37,664 nucleotides of DNA from Candidatus Methanoperedens sp. (GCA_027460585.1 JAPZAP010000129.1:1-37664); one strand, 5' to 3'; shown: positions 12,834 to 21,504, counted from the stretch's first letter. The notes: generated by a model not told the origin, from the sequence alone. Numbers and translations: made by a program.

Positions 12834-13629
12834 TTTTCCTTCCTGAAATTATGAAAAAACCGTTCCTGCTTTTTAGCCATTTTAATTGTGTCAGGAAAGA
12901 TCGCAATATCCCGATATCGGAATTTGGATATAATCCCGTATATGTAATATCGTTTTTCTCAAACCAATCAATTACTTCATTGATAGTATGATAACTCTCG
13001 TAAGGATTGGCGTATTTGTCAGCAGCATAAGCCTGCTCATGCGTATTTTTGAATTTTCCCCTGTATATGGATTTTTCAACAAAGGACATTCGCTTTTCAA
13101 TATCTTCGCCTGCATTCAATTGTATCCATGCCCGTTTTGCCCTGTGCAGAAAGCGCCCGTACCTGTTATATAGCCCGATAGTTATTGTCCCTCCAGGTTT
13201 GCACATATCCGAAAGCACTCGAAAGCGCCCGTAAGGGTTATTTGTATGATGCAGCACACCAAGGCAAAATATGTGATCAAACTTTTTTTGTGTCTTAAAA
13301 TCCATGATGTCACATCTATTAAAATCCACTTTTAAACCGAATGTTTCGGCAAGCTTTTTTCCCTTTGCAAGAGAAGAACAACTCAGGTCGATCGCTGTCA
13401 CTTGTGCGCCATAATAGGCAAAATAGCAGGATTTTTCTCCTGTGCCGCAACCTGCATCCAGGATTTCTTTGCCGGATAAAGAGCTTTGATCCAATCCCGC
13501 AGTGGTAAGTATTTTTGACATGATATTGGCATGGAGTTTATGTGCGAGGTCATTTTCATTGCGAATAGGAAGGGAAGGATAAGGGTAGCGTTCGTATAAT
13601 GAATTTACGGAGCATGCAATTTTGTCCAT
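12823..13629 (-). CDS. Class I SAM-dependent methyltransferase
   Basis: 268 residues. SAM-binding motif I is 'ILDAGCGTGEKSCYFAYYGA' near residues 56-75. It is followed by 'VTAIDLS', 'FDHIFCLGVLHHTNNPYGRF' and 'CKPGGTITIGLYNRYGR'. The N-terminal 'YERYPYPSLP' is a feature of one subgroup of these enzymes. The substrate cannot be inferred. It lies upstream of and overlaps the lipoate-ligase-like gene on the minus strand, suggesting shared regulation, though a biochemical link is not known. Confidence 0.85.
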   Translation of the reverse strand: MDKIACSVNSLYERYPYPSLPIRNENDLAHKLHANIMSKILTTAGLDQSSLSGKEILDAGCGTGEKSCYFAYYGAQVTAIDLSCSSLAKGKKLAETFGLKVDFNRCDIMDFKTQKKFDHIFCLGVLHHTNNPYGRFRVLSDMCKPGGTITIGLYNRYGRFLHRAKRAWIQLNAGEDIEKRMSFVEKSIYRGKFKNTHEQAYAADKYANPYESYHTINEVIDWFEKNDITYTGLYPNSDIGILRSFLTQLKWLKSRNGFFIISGRKIER

Positions 13630-13696
13630 TAGCCCAATGTGGAAATGAGAGGATTTATAATTTTGGCTTATTTTCTTTTATTCACTCAATTCTTTT

Positions 13697-13762
13697 GACA
13701 GGATTTACTGGAGGAACAGGATATTCAATTGGCTCATATCCTGTCGATCCTGTTATCCTGTC
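13697..13762. repeat. ACAGGAT inverted-repeat element
   Basis: GACAGGAT (13697-13704) pairs with ATCCTGTC (13755-13762), and inside them AACAGGATAT (13715-13724) pairs with ATATCCTGTC (13736-13745) with one mismatch. The unit ACAGGAT also repeats directly. It lies between divergently transcribed genes, upstream of both, so it is not a simple terminator. It belongs to a widespread class of short intergenic repeats. Confidence 0.6.
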
Positions 13763-13848
13763 TTAAATTTCCATTTTCTTGAGACTTTTTGATATATTTC
13801 CCAAAACATATCGTAAACCTAATATCAATTCCAGATGTATAAACTACC

Positions 13849-14535
13849 ATGAAATATCCACCAACGAACCTGATACAGGCATTCGGTCTTGCTGATGCAT
13901 GGGGGCAGGCCGTGAATTTTGTCATGAAAAACGGCATGGAGATAAAGACTGAATATGGTCCGATGTCAAAGGATATATGTTCGGTGATCGAAATACGCGA
14001 ACCTTTCGCAGAGCCAATGCTTCATCCGCAGTTCCCCACGAAGGAATTGCATGTGAAAGAATACGTGCGGCAGTGGGAGAGGGATTACGACTGGAAAAAA
14101 CAGGGTTTTGAGTATAACTACATGGACAGGCTGATAAATTATCCCTCGCGCGGGAAGGATGTTGACCAGCTAAAAGCGATCAGGGAATTATTGCCGCAGG
14201 GTGTTTCCAGGAGGCGCCAGGCAATTACGTGGATACCTGAGCGAGACCTCTTTGTGAAAGAAGACCAACCCTGTCTCCAGAGGCTCTGGGTTCGTGATAT
14301 CGGGAATGGGAATGCTGAAATGCACTGTATGTGGAGGTCGCGAGACCTTTTTGCGGCGTGGAACAGCAATATGGTCGGGCTTCTGACAATGATGAAAAGG
14401 GAAGTGCTTGAACCCAATAACCTGAAGCTTATAAAGGTCGTGGATTTTTGCAACTCCCTGCATATCTATGAGGCTGATTGGGAAGCTGCAGCATTGGTCA
14501 AGCCTCTGCCAAAGAACCCGCAGATGATGAGATAA
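13849..14535 (+). CDS. thyA: Thymidylate synthase, methanogen type
   Basis: 228 residues, shorter than bacterial ThyA (~264), as in the archaeal methanogen-type family. 'EDQPCLQRLWVRDI' holds the catalytic Cys at about 142. 'RSRDLFAAWNSNMVG' at about 163-177 matches the dUMP-binding Arg-Ser-x-Asp and Asn region. The enzyme methylates dUMP to dTMP; archaeal members may use tetrahydromethanopterin derivatives, which is family knowledge. The following lyase gene starts 14 bases after this stop, so the two are probably co-transcribed. Confidence 0.88.
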   Translation: MKYPPTNLIQAFGLADAWGQAVNFVMKNGMEIKTEYGPMSKDICSVIEIREPFAEPMLHPQFPTKELHVKEYVRQWERDYDWKKQGFEYNYMDRLINYPSRGKDVDQLKAIRELLPQGVSRRRQAITWIPERDLFVKEDQPCLQRLWVRDIGNGNAEMHCMWRSRDLFAAWNSNMVGLLTMMKREVLEPNNLKLIKVVDFCNSLHIYEADWEAAALVKPLPKNPQMMR

Positions 14536-14549
14536 TTGGGGATCAAAGA

Positions 14550-15983
14550 ATGACACGTATCGAGAAGGATAGTTTAGGAGAAATAGAAGTCCCCGATAAT
14601 GTTTATTATGGCGCTTTTACAACACGCGCATCAAAGAATTTCAGGATCAGTGGGATCAAAGCCAATCCCGATTTCATAAAATCACTTGCCATCATAAAAA
14701 AAGCATGCGCAAAAGCCAACATCAAGCTCAATTTGCTTGATGGGATAAAAGGTAATGCGATAATCCAGGCTGCTGATGAGATCATTAGCGGAAAATACAG
14801 GGACCAGTTCATTCTTGACGTATTCCAGGCCGGGGCAGGCACTCCTTTTAACATGAACATGAATGAAGTGATCGCCAATATTGCGATATTAAAATTTGGC
14901 GGGAATGTGGGTGATTACTCAATAGTTCATCCAAATAACCACGTAAATATGGCGCAATCCTCAAACGATGTTATCCCAACTACTATACGGTTGAGCATAC
15001 TGCTTACACTTAAATCTCTAAAAAAGGAAATCGAAGGATTGATCGGCGCATTTCATTCAAAGGCCAGGGAATACGACCATGTGATCAAGGTCGGCAGGAC
15101 TCATCTTGAGGATGCTGTTCCTGTAAGGTATGGCCAGGTTTTCAATGGATATGCTGCCGCCCTTGAAAAATGCCTGGAGCGGCTGATCGCATCCGAAAAA
15201 AGTATGCTGGAGCTGGGTATTGGGGGCACAGCGATCGGGACTGGTATCAATACTCATCCTGATTTCAAGAACATGGTTATTTCGGAATTGAATAAGCTTA
15301 CGGGATTCAAATTCAAGGCTGGTAACAGCATCATGCTTTCATGGAATATGACCGGTTTTGTGGATGTTTCAAATGCCTTGAGGATGCTTGCCATTGAACT
15401 CAATAAGATATCAAATGACCTTCGCCTTCTTAATTCAGGACCAAGGACAGGTATTTCTGAAATTGTTCTTCCCGAAGTTGAACCGGGCTCTTCCATAATG
15501 CCAGGAAAAATAAATCCATCCATAGCAGAAGCGGTCAACATGGTATGTTTCCAGGTGGCAGGCAACGACCATGCTGTTGCAATGGCAGCAGAAGCTGGTC
15601 AGCTTGAGCTTAATGTAATGACACCGCTTATCGCTTTTGACCTGTTATGGAATATTGAGCTTTTGACAAATACTATCAGGATGTTTCGCGAGGATTGTAT
15701 TTCCGGATTGGTCGTGGATGAAAAAAGGTGCAATGAGCTACTTGAAAACAGCCAGGCTCTTGCAACAGTGTTGAATCCATATATTGGTTATGATATGGTG
15801 GCAAAGCTTGTGAAAACAGCCCTTGCCGAGAACAAATCCCTGAAGCAGGTGCTTATTGAGAACGATATCATCCCCCGGAAATATTTAAATGATATTCTCG
15901 ATGCACGAAAAATGACAGAGCCAGGGGTTATTGATAAGAAAGTCATCGATGACATTATCTCTTACATGAAAAGGGATAGATAA
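14550..15983 (+). CDS. aspA: Aspartate ammonia-lyase / class II fumarase family lyase
   Basis: 477 residues from ATG 14550; an upstream in-frame start inside thyA adds residues unlike the family. The start 'IEKDSLGEIEVPDNVYYG' and motifs 'FQAGAGTPFNMNMNEVIAN', 'GRTHLEDAVPVRYGQ', 'GSSIMPGKINPSIAEAVNMV' and 'EAGQLELNVMTPLI' place it in the aspartase/fumarase superfamily. The 'QAGAGT', 'FQVAGND' and 'GQLELNVM' segments favour aspartase, while 'PGKINP' is also seen in fumarases. It would convert aspartate to fumarate and ammonia. Fumarase activity is the alternative. Confidence 0.85.
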   Translation: MTRIEKDSLGEIEVPDNVYYGAFTTRASKNFRISGIKANPDFIKSLAIIKKACAKANIKLNLLDGIKGNAIIQAADEIISGKYRDQFILDVFQAGAGTPFNMNMNEVIANIAILKFGGNVGDYSIVHPNNHVNMAQSSNDVIPTTIRLSILLTLKSLKKEIEGLIGAFHSKAREYDHVIKVGRTHLEDAVPVRYGQVFNGYAAALEKCLERLIASEKSMLELGIGGTAIGTGINTHPDFKNMVISELNKLTGFKFKAGNSIMLSWNMTGFVDVSNALRMLAIELNKISNDLRLLNSGPRTGISEIVLPEVEPGSSIMPGKINPSIAEAVNMVCFQVAGNDHAVAMAAEAGQLELNVMTPLIAFDLLWNIELLTNTIRMFREDCISGLVVDEKRCNELLENSQALATVLNPYIGYDMVAKLVKTALAENKSLKQVLIENDIIPRKYLNDILDARKMTEPGVIDKKVIDDIISYMKRDR

Positions 15984-16069
15984 TCCAATAAGTATCATTA
16001 TAATTATTATTGATTATCAAATAGCTTTAAATATTTTCAATTAGAATATCTTTATTGGAGGCTGAACGA

Positions 16070-16243
16070 ATGGATATATTCGATGTATTAACCGCTATTT
16101 CAAAAAGGAAAAATAAATTAGTGAATCGCGGTTTAAACGAAAATAAAGCCCTGATCAAAGCAGAGAGAGTAGTTTCAAAAGAATATCATATACCAATGCC
16201 CGACATACAGAAAATCGTCGGGGGCAATTACCGGAATTCATAG
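16070..16243 (+). CDS. Small basic protein of unknown function
   Basis: 57 residues, starting at ATG 16070 behind a good ribosome-binding site (GGAGG at 16057-16061). A TATA-like TTTAAATATTTT lies near 16026. The sequence is mostly helical and basic ('ISKRKNKLVNRGLNENKALI'), with no Cys cluster or membrane segment. I do not recognise the family. The strong ribosome-binding site and independent promoter make a real gene likely. Confidence 0.6.
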   Translation: MDIFDVLTAISKRKNKLVNRGLNENKALIKAERVVSKEYHIPMPDIQKIVGGNYRNS

Positions 16244-16328
16244 GTTTTTGGTTTCTTTTTTTGTATAACTGATTCGGGGGAGAAACAATCGGATTTGAAT
16301 CATCTCAATGAGAGGATTCTATTAAAAC

Positions 16329-16781
16329 CTAATTTATCTTCTTCACAAGAGGTATCTCATCACACTCAGGGAACTTGGGGCACTTAATGCACATGCTCCA
16401 TATTTTATGTGGCAGCGTGCTCTTTTTCACTTTTACGAACCCATGCGCTTCAAAAAACTCAGGCACGTATGTCAGCGTGATTAGTTTATTCAATCCGAGC
16501 ATCTTTGCTTCGCTTTCGCATGCTTCAAGCAGCTGCGAACCTATCCTCTGCCTGAACTTTTCAGGGTCAACTGCCAGGGACAGTATCTCTCCATAATCTT
16601 CCCATGCTATATGGAGGGCGCCGCAGCCTACAAGCTTATCATCCTCAATGACAACATAAAAATCTCTCAGGTTCTCATACAATTCGCTCAATGAGCGTGG
16701 AAGCATAATGCGTTTATCTGCATAACTATTTACGAGTTTCCATATCTTTTCCACGTCTTTGATGGTTGCTTTTCTTAACAA
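16329..16781 (-). CDS. GNAT acetyltransferase, N-acetylglutamate synthase-like
   Basis: 150 residues of the GNAT fold. The acetyl-CoA loop is 'EKFRQRIGSQLLEACESEA', following the strand 'YGEILSLAVDP'. The C-terminal 'IWSMCIKCPKFPECDEIPLV' is the Cys-containing tail typical of short ArgA-like N-acetylglutamate synthases. It would acetylate glutamate, the first step of arginine synthesis. No other arginine gene is adjacent. It is followed on the same strand by no gene, and preceded by purB 27 bases away, which may share its transcript. Confidence 0.78.
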   Translation of the reverse strand: MLRKATIKDVEKIWKLVNSYADKRIMLPRSLSELYENLRDFYVVIEDDKLVGCGALHIAWEDYGEILSLAVDPEKFRQRIGSQLLEACESEAKMLGLNKLITLTYVPEFFEAHGFVKVKKSTLPHKIWSMCIKCPKFPECDEIPLVKKIN

Positions 16782-16808
16782 ATATTTATCCTCATTAATT
16801 TATAGTTA

Positions 16809-18146
16809 TTATTTTCGTTTTTTCAATTGAGACGCAAGAGATTCAACCTGTTCAACTGCTGTCCCTATATAATTATCCGGGTCCATTAGCTGGATTATCT
16901 CCCCTTCAGTAAGGTATTTTGACACGGTTTCATTCATGATCAGCGCATCTTTCATGTGTATACCTGATTCACGCGCCGACATCGCGCACTGGCGCACGAT
17001 CTCATGGGCTTCCTGCCTTCCAACTCCTTTCCTGCTCAGGTCGATCATTATCGCCTCACCCATGTTCAAACCGTTGAGCAGATTCATGTTTTTCCTTATA
17101 TTCTCAGGGTAAAAACGAAGGTTCTGCAAAATTATCGAAGTTAAGCGGATAACGTGGTCAGTGAGCACACATGATTCCGGGAATACGATACGTTCGCATG
17201 ATGAGTTTGTCAGGTCGCGTTCATCCCATAGGGTATTATTTCGAAGCTCAGGTTCGACCATTGCGCGAACTATCCTTGCAAGTCCGCAGACCTGCTCTGA
17301 CTTTATGGGATTTCGCTTATGAGGCATCGTCGATGAGCCTACCTGTTTCTTGCCAAAGCTTTCCTCAACTTCTGCGATCTCACTCCTGGCAAGACTTCGT
17401 ATCTCAATACATATTTTATCCAGAGTTGTGACAGTATTTGCCATCCACATCACAAATTCCGCATGCCTGTCCCGCTGGATTATCTGGTTTGAAACATCCG
17501 CAGCCTCTATACCCAGAATATCCATGGTCTTTTTCTGTATCTCGATGCCTTTTTTCCCGAAAGCAGCCTGCGTTCCCACTGCGCCGCTCATTTTACCAAC
17601 CGTGGCGCGCGAGGTAAGCTGGTCAAGCCTTTCGATGTGCCTGTCAATCTCTGATGCCCATATCGCAAAGCGTAAGCCGTATGTAGTGGGAACTCCGATC
17701 TGCCCGTGGGTGCGTCCCGCACATACCGTATTCTTATGCTGGATCGCCTTTTCTATAAGGACTGAGCGCAATTTTGCGGTCTCTGTTCTCAGGATCAATA
17801 TTGAATCTTTAATCTGGAGAGCCGTTGCCGTGTCCAGAATATCATTGGAAGTTGCGCCGAAATGTATCCATTTTCCCGCATCATCGGATTGCTCGGCAAG
17901 TGCAAGTACGACTGCCATTACGTCATGATGAATCTCATCTTCTATTGTTTTTACCCGGTCAAGCTTGACATTCTTTGCACCTTTTGTTATTTTCTCATCC
18001 GCCCCTTTCGGGATATAACTAAGATTTGCCTGGGCTTTTGCAAGAGCCACTTCAACTGAAAGCATTTTGGAAAGCCGCGTCTCTTCATTCCATACAGACT
18101 TCATTTCCGCATGCCCGTAGCGGTATTCAATAGGGTGTATTGCCAT
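16809..18146 (-). CDS. purB: Adenylosuccinate lyase
   Basis: 445 residues, a full-length member. Signature 'GSSTMPHKRNPIKSEQVCGL' is followed by the expected helical domain; 'WIHFGATSNDILDT' and 'CAGRTHGQIGVPTTYGLRFA' are the other conserved regions with catalytic His residues. The enzyme acts twice in purine synthesis, releasing fumarate from SAICAR and from adenylosuccinate. It reads toward the GNAT gene on the minus strand. No other purine genes are in the window. Confidence 0.95.
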   Translation of the reverse strand: MAIHPIEYRYGHAEMKSVWNEETRLSKMLSVEVALAKAQANLSYIPKGADEKITKGAKNVKLDRVKTIEDEIHHDVMAVVLALAEQSDDAGKWIHFGATSNDILDTATALQIKDSILILRTETAKLRSVLIEKAIQHKNTVCAGRTHGQIGVPTTYGLRFAIWASEIDRHIERLDQLTSRATVGKMSGAVGTQAAFGKKGIEIQKKTMDILGIEAADVSNQIIQRDRHAEFVMWMANTVTTLDKICIEIRSLARSEIAEVEESFGKKQVGSSTMPHKRNPIKSEQVCGLARIVRAMVEPELRNNTLWDERDLTNSSCERIVFPESCVLTDHVIRLTSIILQNLRFYPENIRKNMNLLNGLNMGEAIMIDLSRKGVGRQEAHEIVRQCAMSARESGIHMKDALIMNETVSKYLTEGEIIQLMDPDNYIGTAVEQVESLASQLKKRK

Positions 18147-18256
18147 TGGGATACTTATTAGTCCCGTGGTTAAAAGAAACTATCGCTAACCTCAATTTTC
18201 CATGGTAAAATCAATTCACTGAAAAGTTCGCAAAAAACCCAAAGCATAGATGTATT

Positions 18257-18275
18257 AATTGTTGTAATAACAATT
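18257..18275 (-). terminator. Hairpin downstream of the ArsR-type gene
   Basis: AATTGTT at 18257-18263 and AACAATT at 18269-18275 form a seven-base perfect stem with a five-base loop, directly after the stop of the minus-strand regulator (18280). It probably ends that transcript before purB. The palindrome could also act as an operator for purB. Confidence 0.45.
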
Positions 18276-18279
18276 GTTA

Positions 18280-18633
18280 CTAAAATATCTTGAGGCCTTT
18301 TAATACACAGACTGCATTTTCATTTATTTTGTAATACTTCCATTTTGATTTCATATAGGAGTCCGCTATGCCACTTTTCTTTAATATAGTTAAATGATGA
18401 GATACCAGATTTTGTTTCTTTTTAGTCAGGTTAACAATCTCACAAACACATTGGTCGTTTTTCATTAAAAGAAGTGCTATTTTTAGGCGTAAGGGGTGCG
18501 AAAGACCGTAAAAAATTTTACTGTTTTTCTCTAAACTCTCTTCATCTGGTGTTTCTTCCAGTCGTTTCTTTAGTTCTTCTTCTAATTCTACCTTTATCAG
18601 CGTATCAGTAGCGCAACATCTTTGAGTTTTCAT
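18280..18633 (-). CDS. ArsR-family metalloregulator-like repressor
   Basis: 117 residues. The winged-helix core has 'LSHPLRLKIALLLMKNDQ', 'CVCEIVNLT', 'KKKQNLVSHHLTILKKSGIA' and the wing 'SKWKYYKINENA'. The 'CVCE' motif (Cys 62 and 64) in the first helix of the DNA-binding region is the classic As(III)/Sb(III) site of ArsR, with a further Cys pair ('RCCAT') at residues 6-7 that could add a ligand. No arsenite exporter gene lies nearby. It is divergently transcribed from a small-protein/ferredoxin pair and may control that or a distant target. Confidence 0.85.
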   Translation of the reverse strand: MKTQRCCATDTLIKVELEEELKKRLEETPDEESLEKNSKIFYGLSHPLRLKIALLLMKNDQCVCEIVNLTKKKQNLVSHHLTILKKSGIADSYMKSKWKYYKINENAVCVLKGLKIF

Positions 18634-18675
18634 AAATTTAGATTAGATATCAACGTTCTTTGAATTCAAACTTTA

Positions 18676-18692
18676 TTCCTTATATACTTTAG
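18676..18692. promoter_or_regulatory. Shared TATA region of divergent promoters
   Basis: TTATATACTTTAGTAAAAG and its complement give TATA-like boxes in both directions, one serving the ArsR-type gene (start 18633) and one the gene at 18721. The overlap means one bound factor could control both directions. Confidence 0.45.
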
Positions 18693-18720
18693 TAAAAGAT
18701 TATTCTTTGACGAGGGATAA

Positions 18721-19011
18721 ATGTTCGTAGAACGTATAGAAGCGGTGCTTCCCTGCTTTGCTGATCCATGGAAAATTCGTATGATAGCGCATTTAGATAG
18801 CCCGCCAAATCTTAAAGAACTTGCAGAAACTGTGGACGCACGTTACTCCGAAAGCCTCGGAGTTGTGATAGTTCGTCTTGGGAGGCGGGAAGTGAATTTT
18901 TTCGCGAGTGGAAAAGTAACTATCAGAATGGTAAATGATATTGAAGAGGGAAGGAAACTTGTTAATTCCATACTTGCTATGGCAGCACAAAAACAGTTAC
19001 TTAAAGAATAA
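18721..19011 (+). CDS. Small protein of unknown function paired with a ferredoxin
   Basis: 96 residues. The second half, 'GVVIVRLGRREVNFFASGKV' followed by 'TIRMVNDIEEGRKLVNSILA', has a strand-rich pattern. It is reminiscent of TATA-binding-protein-like half domains, though the match is only by eye. The N-terminal third has one Cys ('LPCFADPWKI'). It is followed 12 bases later by a small ferredoxin gene on the same strand, so the two probably work together. I do not assign a function. Confidence 0.65.
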   Translation: MFVERIEAVLPCFADPWKIRMIAHLDSPPNLKELAETVDARYSESLGVVIVRLGRREVNFFASGKVTIRMVNDIEEGRKLVNSILAMAAQKQLLKE

Positions 19012-19023
19012 GTTCTTGAAAAA

Positions 19024-19203
19024 ATGAAATATATCACAGTGATCGGATGCAAAAAATGCCGCAGATGCGATAGCGTATGTCCCACCAAGGCGATAGAACA
19101 TATCGATGGAACCGCAAGGGTAAAGATAATTCATGAAATGTGCAATTTATGTATGATATGTGTAAAAATGTGCCCTAACAAAGCTCTCAAGATTCTCGAA
19201 TGA
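19024..19203 (+). CDS. Small 2[4Fe-4S] ferredoxin
   Basis: 59 residues with two complete cluster motifs: Cys 9, 12, 15, 19 ('CKKCRRCDSVCP') and Cys 40, 43, 46, 50 ('CNLCMICVKMCP'). It is a bacterial-type dicluster ferredoxin, likely a low-potential electron carrier in the cytoplasm. It lies 12 bases after the small unknown protein, so they form an operon. The stop codon overlaps an upstream extension of the dinB frame, but dinB has its own promoter and later start. Confidence 0.88.
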   Translation: MKYITVIGCKKCRRCDSVCPTKAIEHIDGTARVKIIHEMCNLCMICVKMCPNKALKILE

Positions 19204-19261
19204 TATATCCCAAACATGCCTCCAATAGCACTTATCTGCAGAAAAATTTGTATCCCCCAAC

Positions 19262-19271
19262 CACTTTATAT
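19262..19271 (+). promoter_or_regulatory. TATA box of dinB
   Basis: CACTTTATAT lies 25-34 bases before the ATG at 19296, the spacing expected for a leaderless archaeal transcript. It supports the 19296 start rather than the far-upstream in-frame ATG at 19200. Confidence 0.55.
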
Positions 19272-19295
19272 TCTCAAAACGTCATTATTTTCATA

Positions 19296-20378
19296 ATGCA
19301 AAGCCCAAGAATAATAATTCACATGGATATGGACTATTTCTTTGCCCAGTGTGAGGAGAAAGAACATCCTGAAATCAAGGGCAAACCTGTGGTCATATGC
19401 GTCTATTCAGGCAGAAGCAAGGATAGCGGCGCTGTAAGCACAAGCAATTATGAGGCGCGAAAATTCGGGATAAAAGCCGGAATACCCATAAGCCAGGCAA
19501 AAAAATTGAAACCTGATGCCATATTCCTGCCTGTCAACATGAAGCTTTACAAAAGCGTGTCTCTTGAAGTCATGGGAATTTTGAGAGGTTATTGTGATGC
19601 TTTCGAACAGAAGAGCATTGATGAGGCTTTCTGCGACATTACGGGGCAAGTTATTGATTTTGATGACGCAAGGATGTATGGCATCATGATAAAAAAGGAA
19701 ATCCTGGAGAAAGTCGGGTTGACATGCTCCATCGGTGTGGCACCCAGCAAGCTTCTTGCCAAGATAGCGTCTGATTTCCAGAAACCTGATGGGTTGACAG
19801 TGGTGAAGCCCGGTGACGTCATGGATTTCCTGGCGCCGCTTAAAATAACAAACCTTGTGGGTGTGGGAAAAAAGACTGAGCAGAGACTGAATGAGATGAA
19901 TGTCAGGACTATAGGTGACATGTCAGGATTGTCCATGGATGTACTTATCAGGGAATTCGGGAAAGCAAAAGGAGAATGGTTGAAACAGGCATCACAAGGG
20001 ATTGATGATTCCCCTCTTGAGGAACATGAAGGAACCGGGCAGATCGGACGGATAGCAACATTAAAAGAAGACACGGATGACCTTTCAATTATTAATGAAG
20101 TGATCAACAGCCTTTCAGAGGATATTCACAGGAAACTGGGGGAACGAAAAGTGGGTTTTAAGTCTATTGCGTTTATTGCCATAGCCACTGATTTTAAAAC
20201 ACGGGCAAAAAGCCATACACTGGCTGTTCCTGCAAAAGACCTGGATACAATAAAGAGCAATGCACATGAGCTTGCAAAAGAATTCCTTGCCGAAAACCCG
20301 GTAATTCTTAGAAGGGTTGGAGTGAGAGTGGCGAATTTGACGGAAGAGAAGGGGCAGATGACGCTGGGGGAGTTTTAG
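19296..20378 (+). CDS. dinB: DNA polymerase IV (Y family)
   Basis: 360 residues. The polymerase core is marked by 'IIIHMDMDYFFAQCEE' (catalytic Asp residues), 'CVYSGRSKDSGAVSTSNYEA', 'SIDEAFCDIT' and the helix-hairpin-helix 'ITNLVGVGKKTEQRLNEM'. The extreme C-terminus, 'QMTLGEF', is a PCNA-interacting peptide (Gln-x-x-Leu-x-x-Phe), tying it to the archaeal sliding clamp. The enzyme copies past DNA lesions. The start at 19296 matches the family N-terminus and the TATA spacing. Confidence 0.93.
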   Translation: MQSPRIIIHMDMDYFFAQCEEKEHPEIKGKPVVICVYSGRSKDSGAVSTSNYEARKFGIKAGIPISQAKKLKPDAIFLPVNMKLYKSVSLEVMGILRGYCDAFEQKSIDEAFCDITGQVIDFDDARMYGIMIKKEILEKVGLTCSIGVAPSKLLAKIASDFQKPDGLTVVKPGDVMDFLAPLKITNLVGVGKKTEQRLNEMNVRTIGDMSGLSMDVLIREFGKAKGEWLKQASQGIDDSPLEEHEGTGQIGRIATLKEDTDDLSIINEVINSLSEDIHRKLGERKVGFKSIAFIAIATDFKTRAKSHTLAVPAKDLDTIKSNAHELAKEFLAENPVILRRVGVRVANLTEEKGQMTLGEF

Positions 20379-20413
20379 AAAGTATATAACCAATTAAACC
20401 TCTTAGAGGGATT

Positions 20414-20563
20414 ATGGGACTTGAGAATTTAATACTAAATGGGCGTCCTCAACATGGCAAAAAATGCCTTCGTGACCTGGCTGGAACATTGACTCATGAA
20501 GAAGCAAAAGAAATGCAGACTATTATCGATGAGGAATTTGAAAAAATTGAAGGTGAATGGTAA
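20414..20563 (+). CDS. VapB-like antitoxin
   Basis: 49 residues: a short N-terminal segment, 'LAGTLTHEEAKEMQTIIDEE', and an acidic end 'FEKIEGEW'. Small proteins of this shape commonly precede PIN-domain toxins. The GTG start of the following PIN gene lies inside its last codons, so the two are translationally coupled. Because the toxin is frameshifted, the antitoxin may now be an orphan. RBS-like AGAGGGAT precedes the ATG. Confidence 0.7.
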   Translation: MGLENLILNGRPQHGKKCLRDLAGTLTHEEAKEMQTIIDEEFEKIEGEW

Positions 20564-20953
20564 GCTTGCTGTTGACGCAATGCTGTAATCGCTTATAGGG
20601 AAGCAGTTTTTGGTGTCTGCACTTTAATAGACGGTACTGATTTGCTATTTCTTACGGCTATCGTGCTTGGTGAACTTTTATATGGAGCGATAAATAGCAC
20701 AAAACCAGAAAAAAATGAATATGACATTACCATATTTGCCAATAATTCTATTCTCATGCCAGTTGATGAAGCAGTAGCAATATACTATGCTAAAGTACGT
20801 CATGAACTTAAGAAAAAAGGGACCCCTATTCCTGAAAATGACATATGGATAGCTGCATTATGTTTGGAACAGGATGTTCCGCTACTGAGTAATGATGGTC
20901 ATTTCAAAAATGTCCAGGGATTGGAAGTTGTTGGCTGGCAAAAAAATATTTGA
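20553..20953 (+). pseudogene. VapC-type PIN ribonuclease, one-base frameshift
   Basis: From GTG 20553 the frame reads 'NGKLAVDA' and then is lost. Shifting by one base near 20577-20580 restores 'NAVIAYREAVFGVCTLIDGT' and the rest of the PIN domain. The acidic residues of the active site are present: Asp in 'AVD', Glu in 'VLGELLYG', Asp in 'ENDIWIAAL' and Asp in 'SNDGHF'. A single missing base right after the first catalytic Asp breaks it, so the gene looks inactive unless this is a sequencing or assembly error. Confidence 0.8.
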
Positions 20954-21018
20954 TGAATATTTAAAAGATTCCAATTGATTCGATATCTCTTTATACTTTT
21001 CAACAGTATGATTGGAAC

Positions 21019-21468
21019 ATGAACAGGAGTTTATTAATCGTAGTTTTGTTTTTTGTAGTTTCAGTAGCATTATCGGGATGCATGGGTGACAAAAAACCTG
21101 ATAAAAACACAATTACGGGCATCAATGAATCCGTGAAAAATACATACACGAACGTCAATGTCCAACAAGCGAAAGAAATGATCGACAAGGGTGAGGTCTT
21201 TATTCTCGATGTCAGGACTCCTGGGGAATACGCTTCGGGACACATTAAAAATTCAACATTGCTGGCAGTCCAGGCTATCCCGGCAAATGAACTCGATTTA
21301 AAGCTTAAGGAATTACCAAAGAATGGATCGATCATTGTATATTGCACCACAGGAATCCGAAGCGCCGCTGCCAGTAAGATTCTTGTGGACAGCGGCTTTT
21401 CGAAAGTTTATAATATGCAGGGCGGAATTACCGAATGGATAAATGCCGGATATGAAACCGTAAAATAA
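21019..21468 (+). CDS. Rhodanese-domain lipoprotein
   Basis: 149 residues. The N-terminal signal with lipobox 'ALSGC' (Cys 21) predicts a membrane-anchored extracellular lipoprotein. The single rhodanese domain (about 45-147) includes 'VFILDVRTPGEYASGHI' and the active loop 'VYCTTGIRSA' with the persulfide-carrying Cys at about 109. The reaction would be sulfane-sulfur transfer outside the membrane. TATA-like TTTATACTT lies about 25 bases upstream. It opens a same-strand run of sulfur-related genes up to 25895. Confidence 0.88.
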   Translation: MNRSLLIVVLFFVVSVALSGCMGDKKPDKNTITGINESVKNTYTNVNVQQAKEMIDKGEVFILDVRTPGEYASGHIKNSTLLAVQAIPANELDLKLKELPKNGSIIVYCTTGIRSAAASKILVDSGFSKVYNMQGGITEWINAGYETVK

Positions 21469-21504
21469 AAAAACTGAAAAAGCATTCAGGATGCAGGATT
21501 CAAA

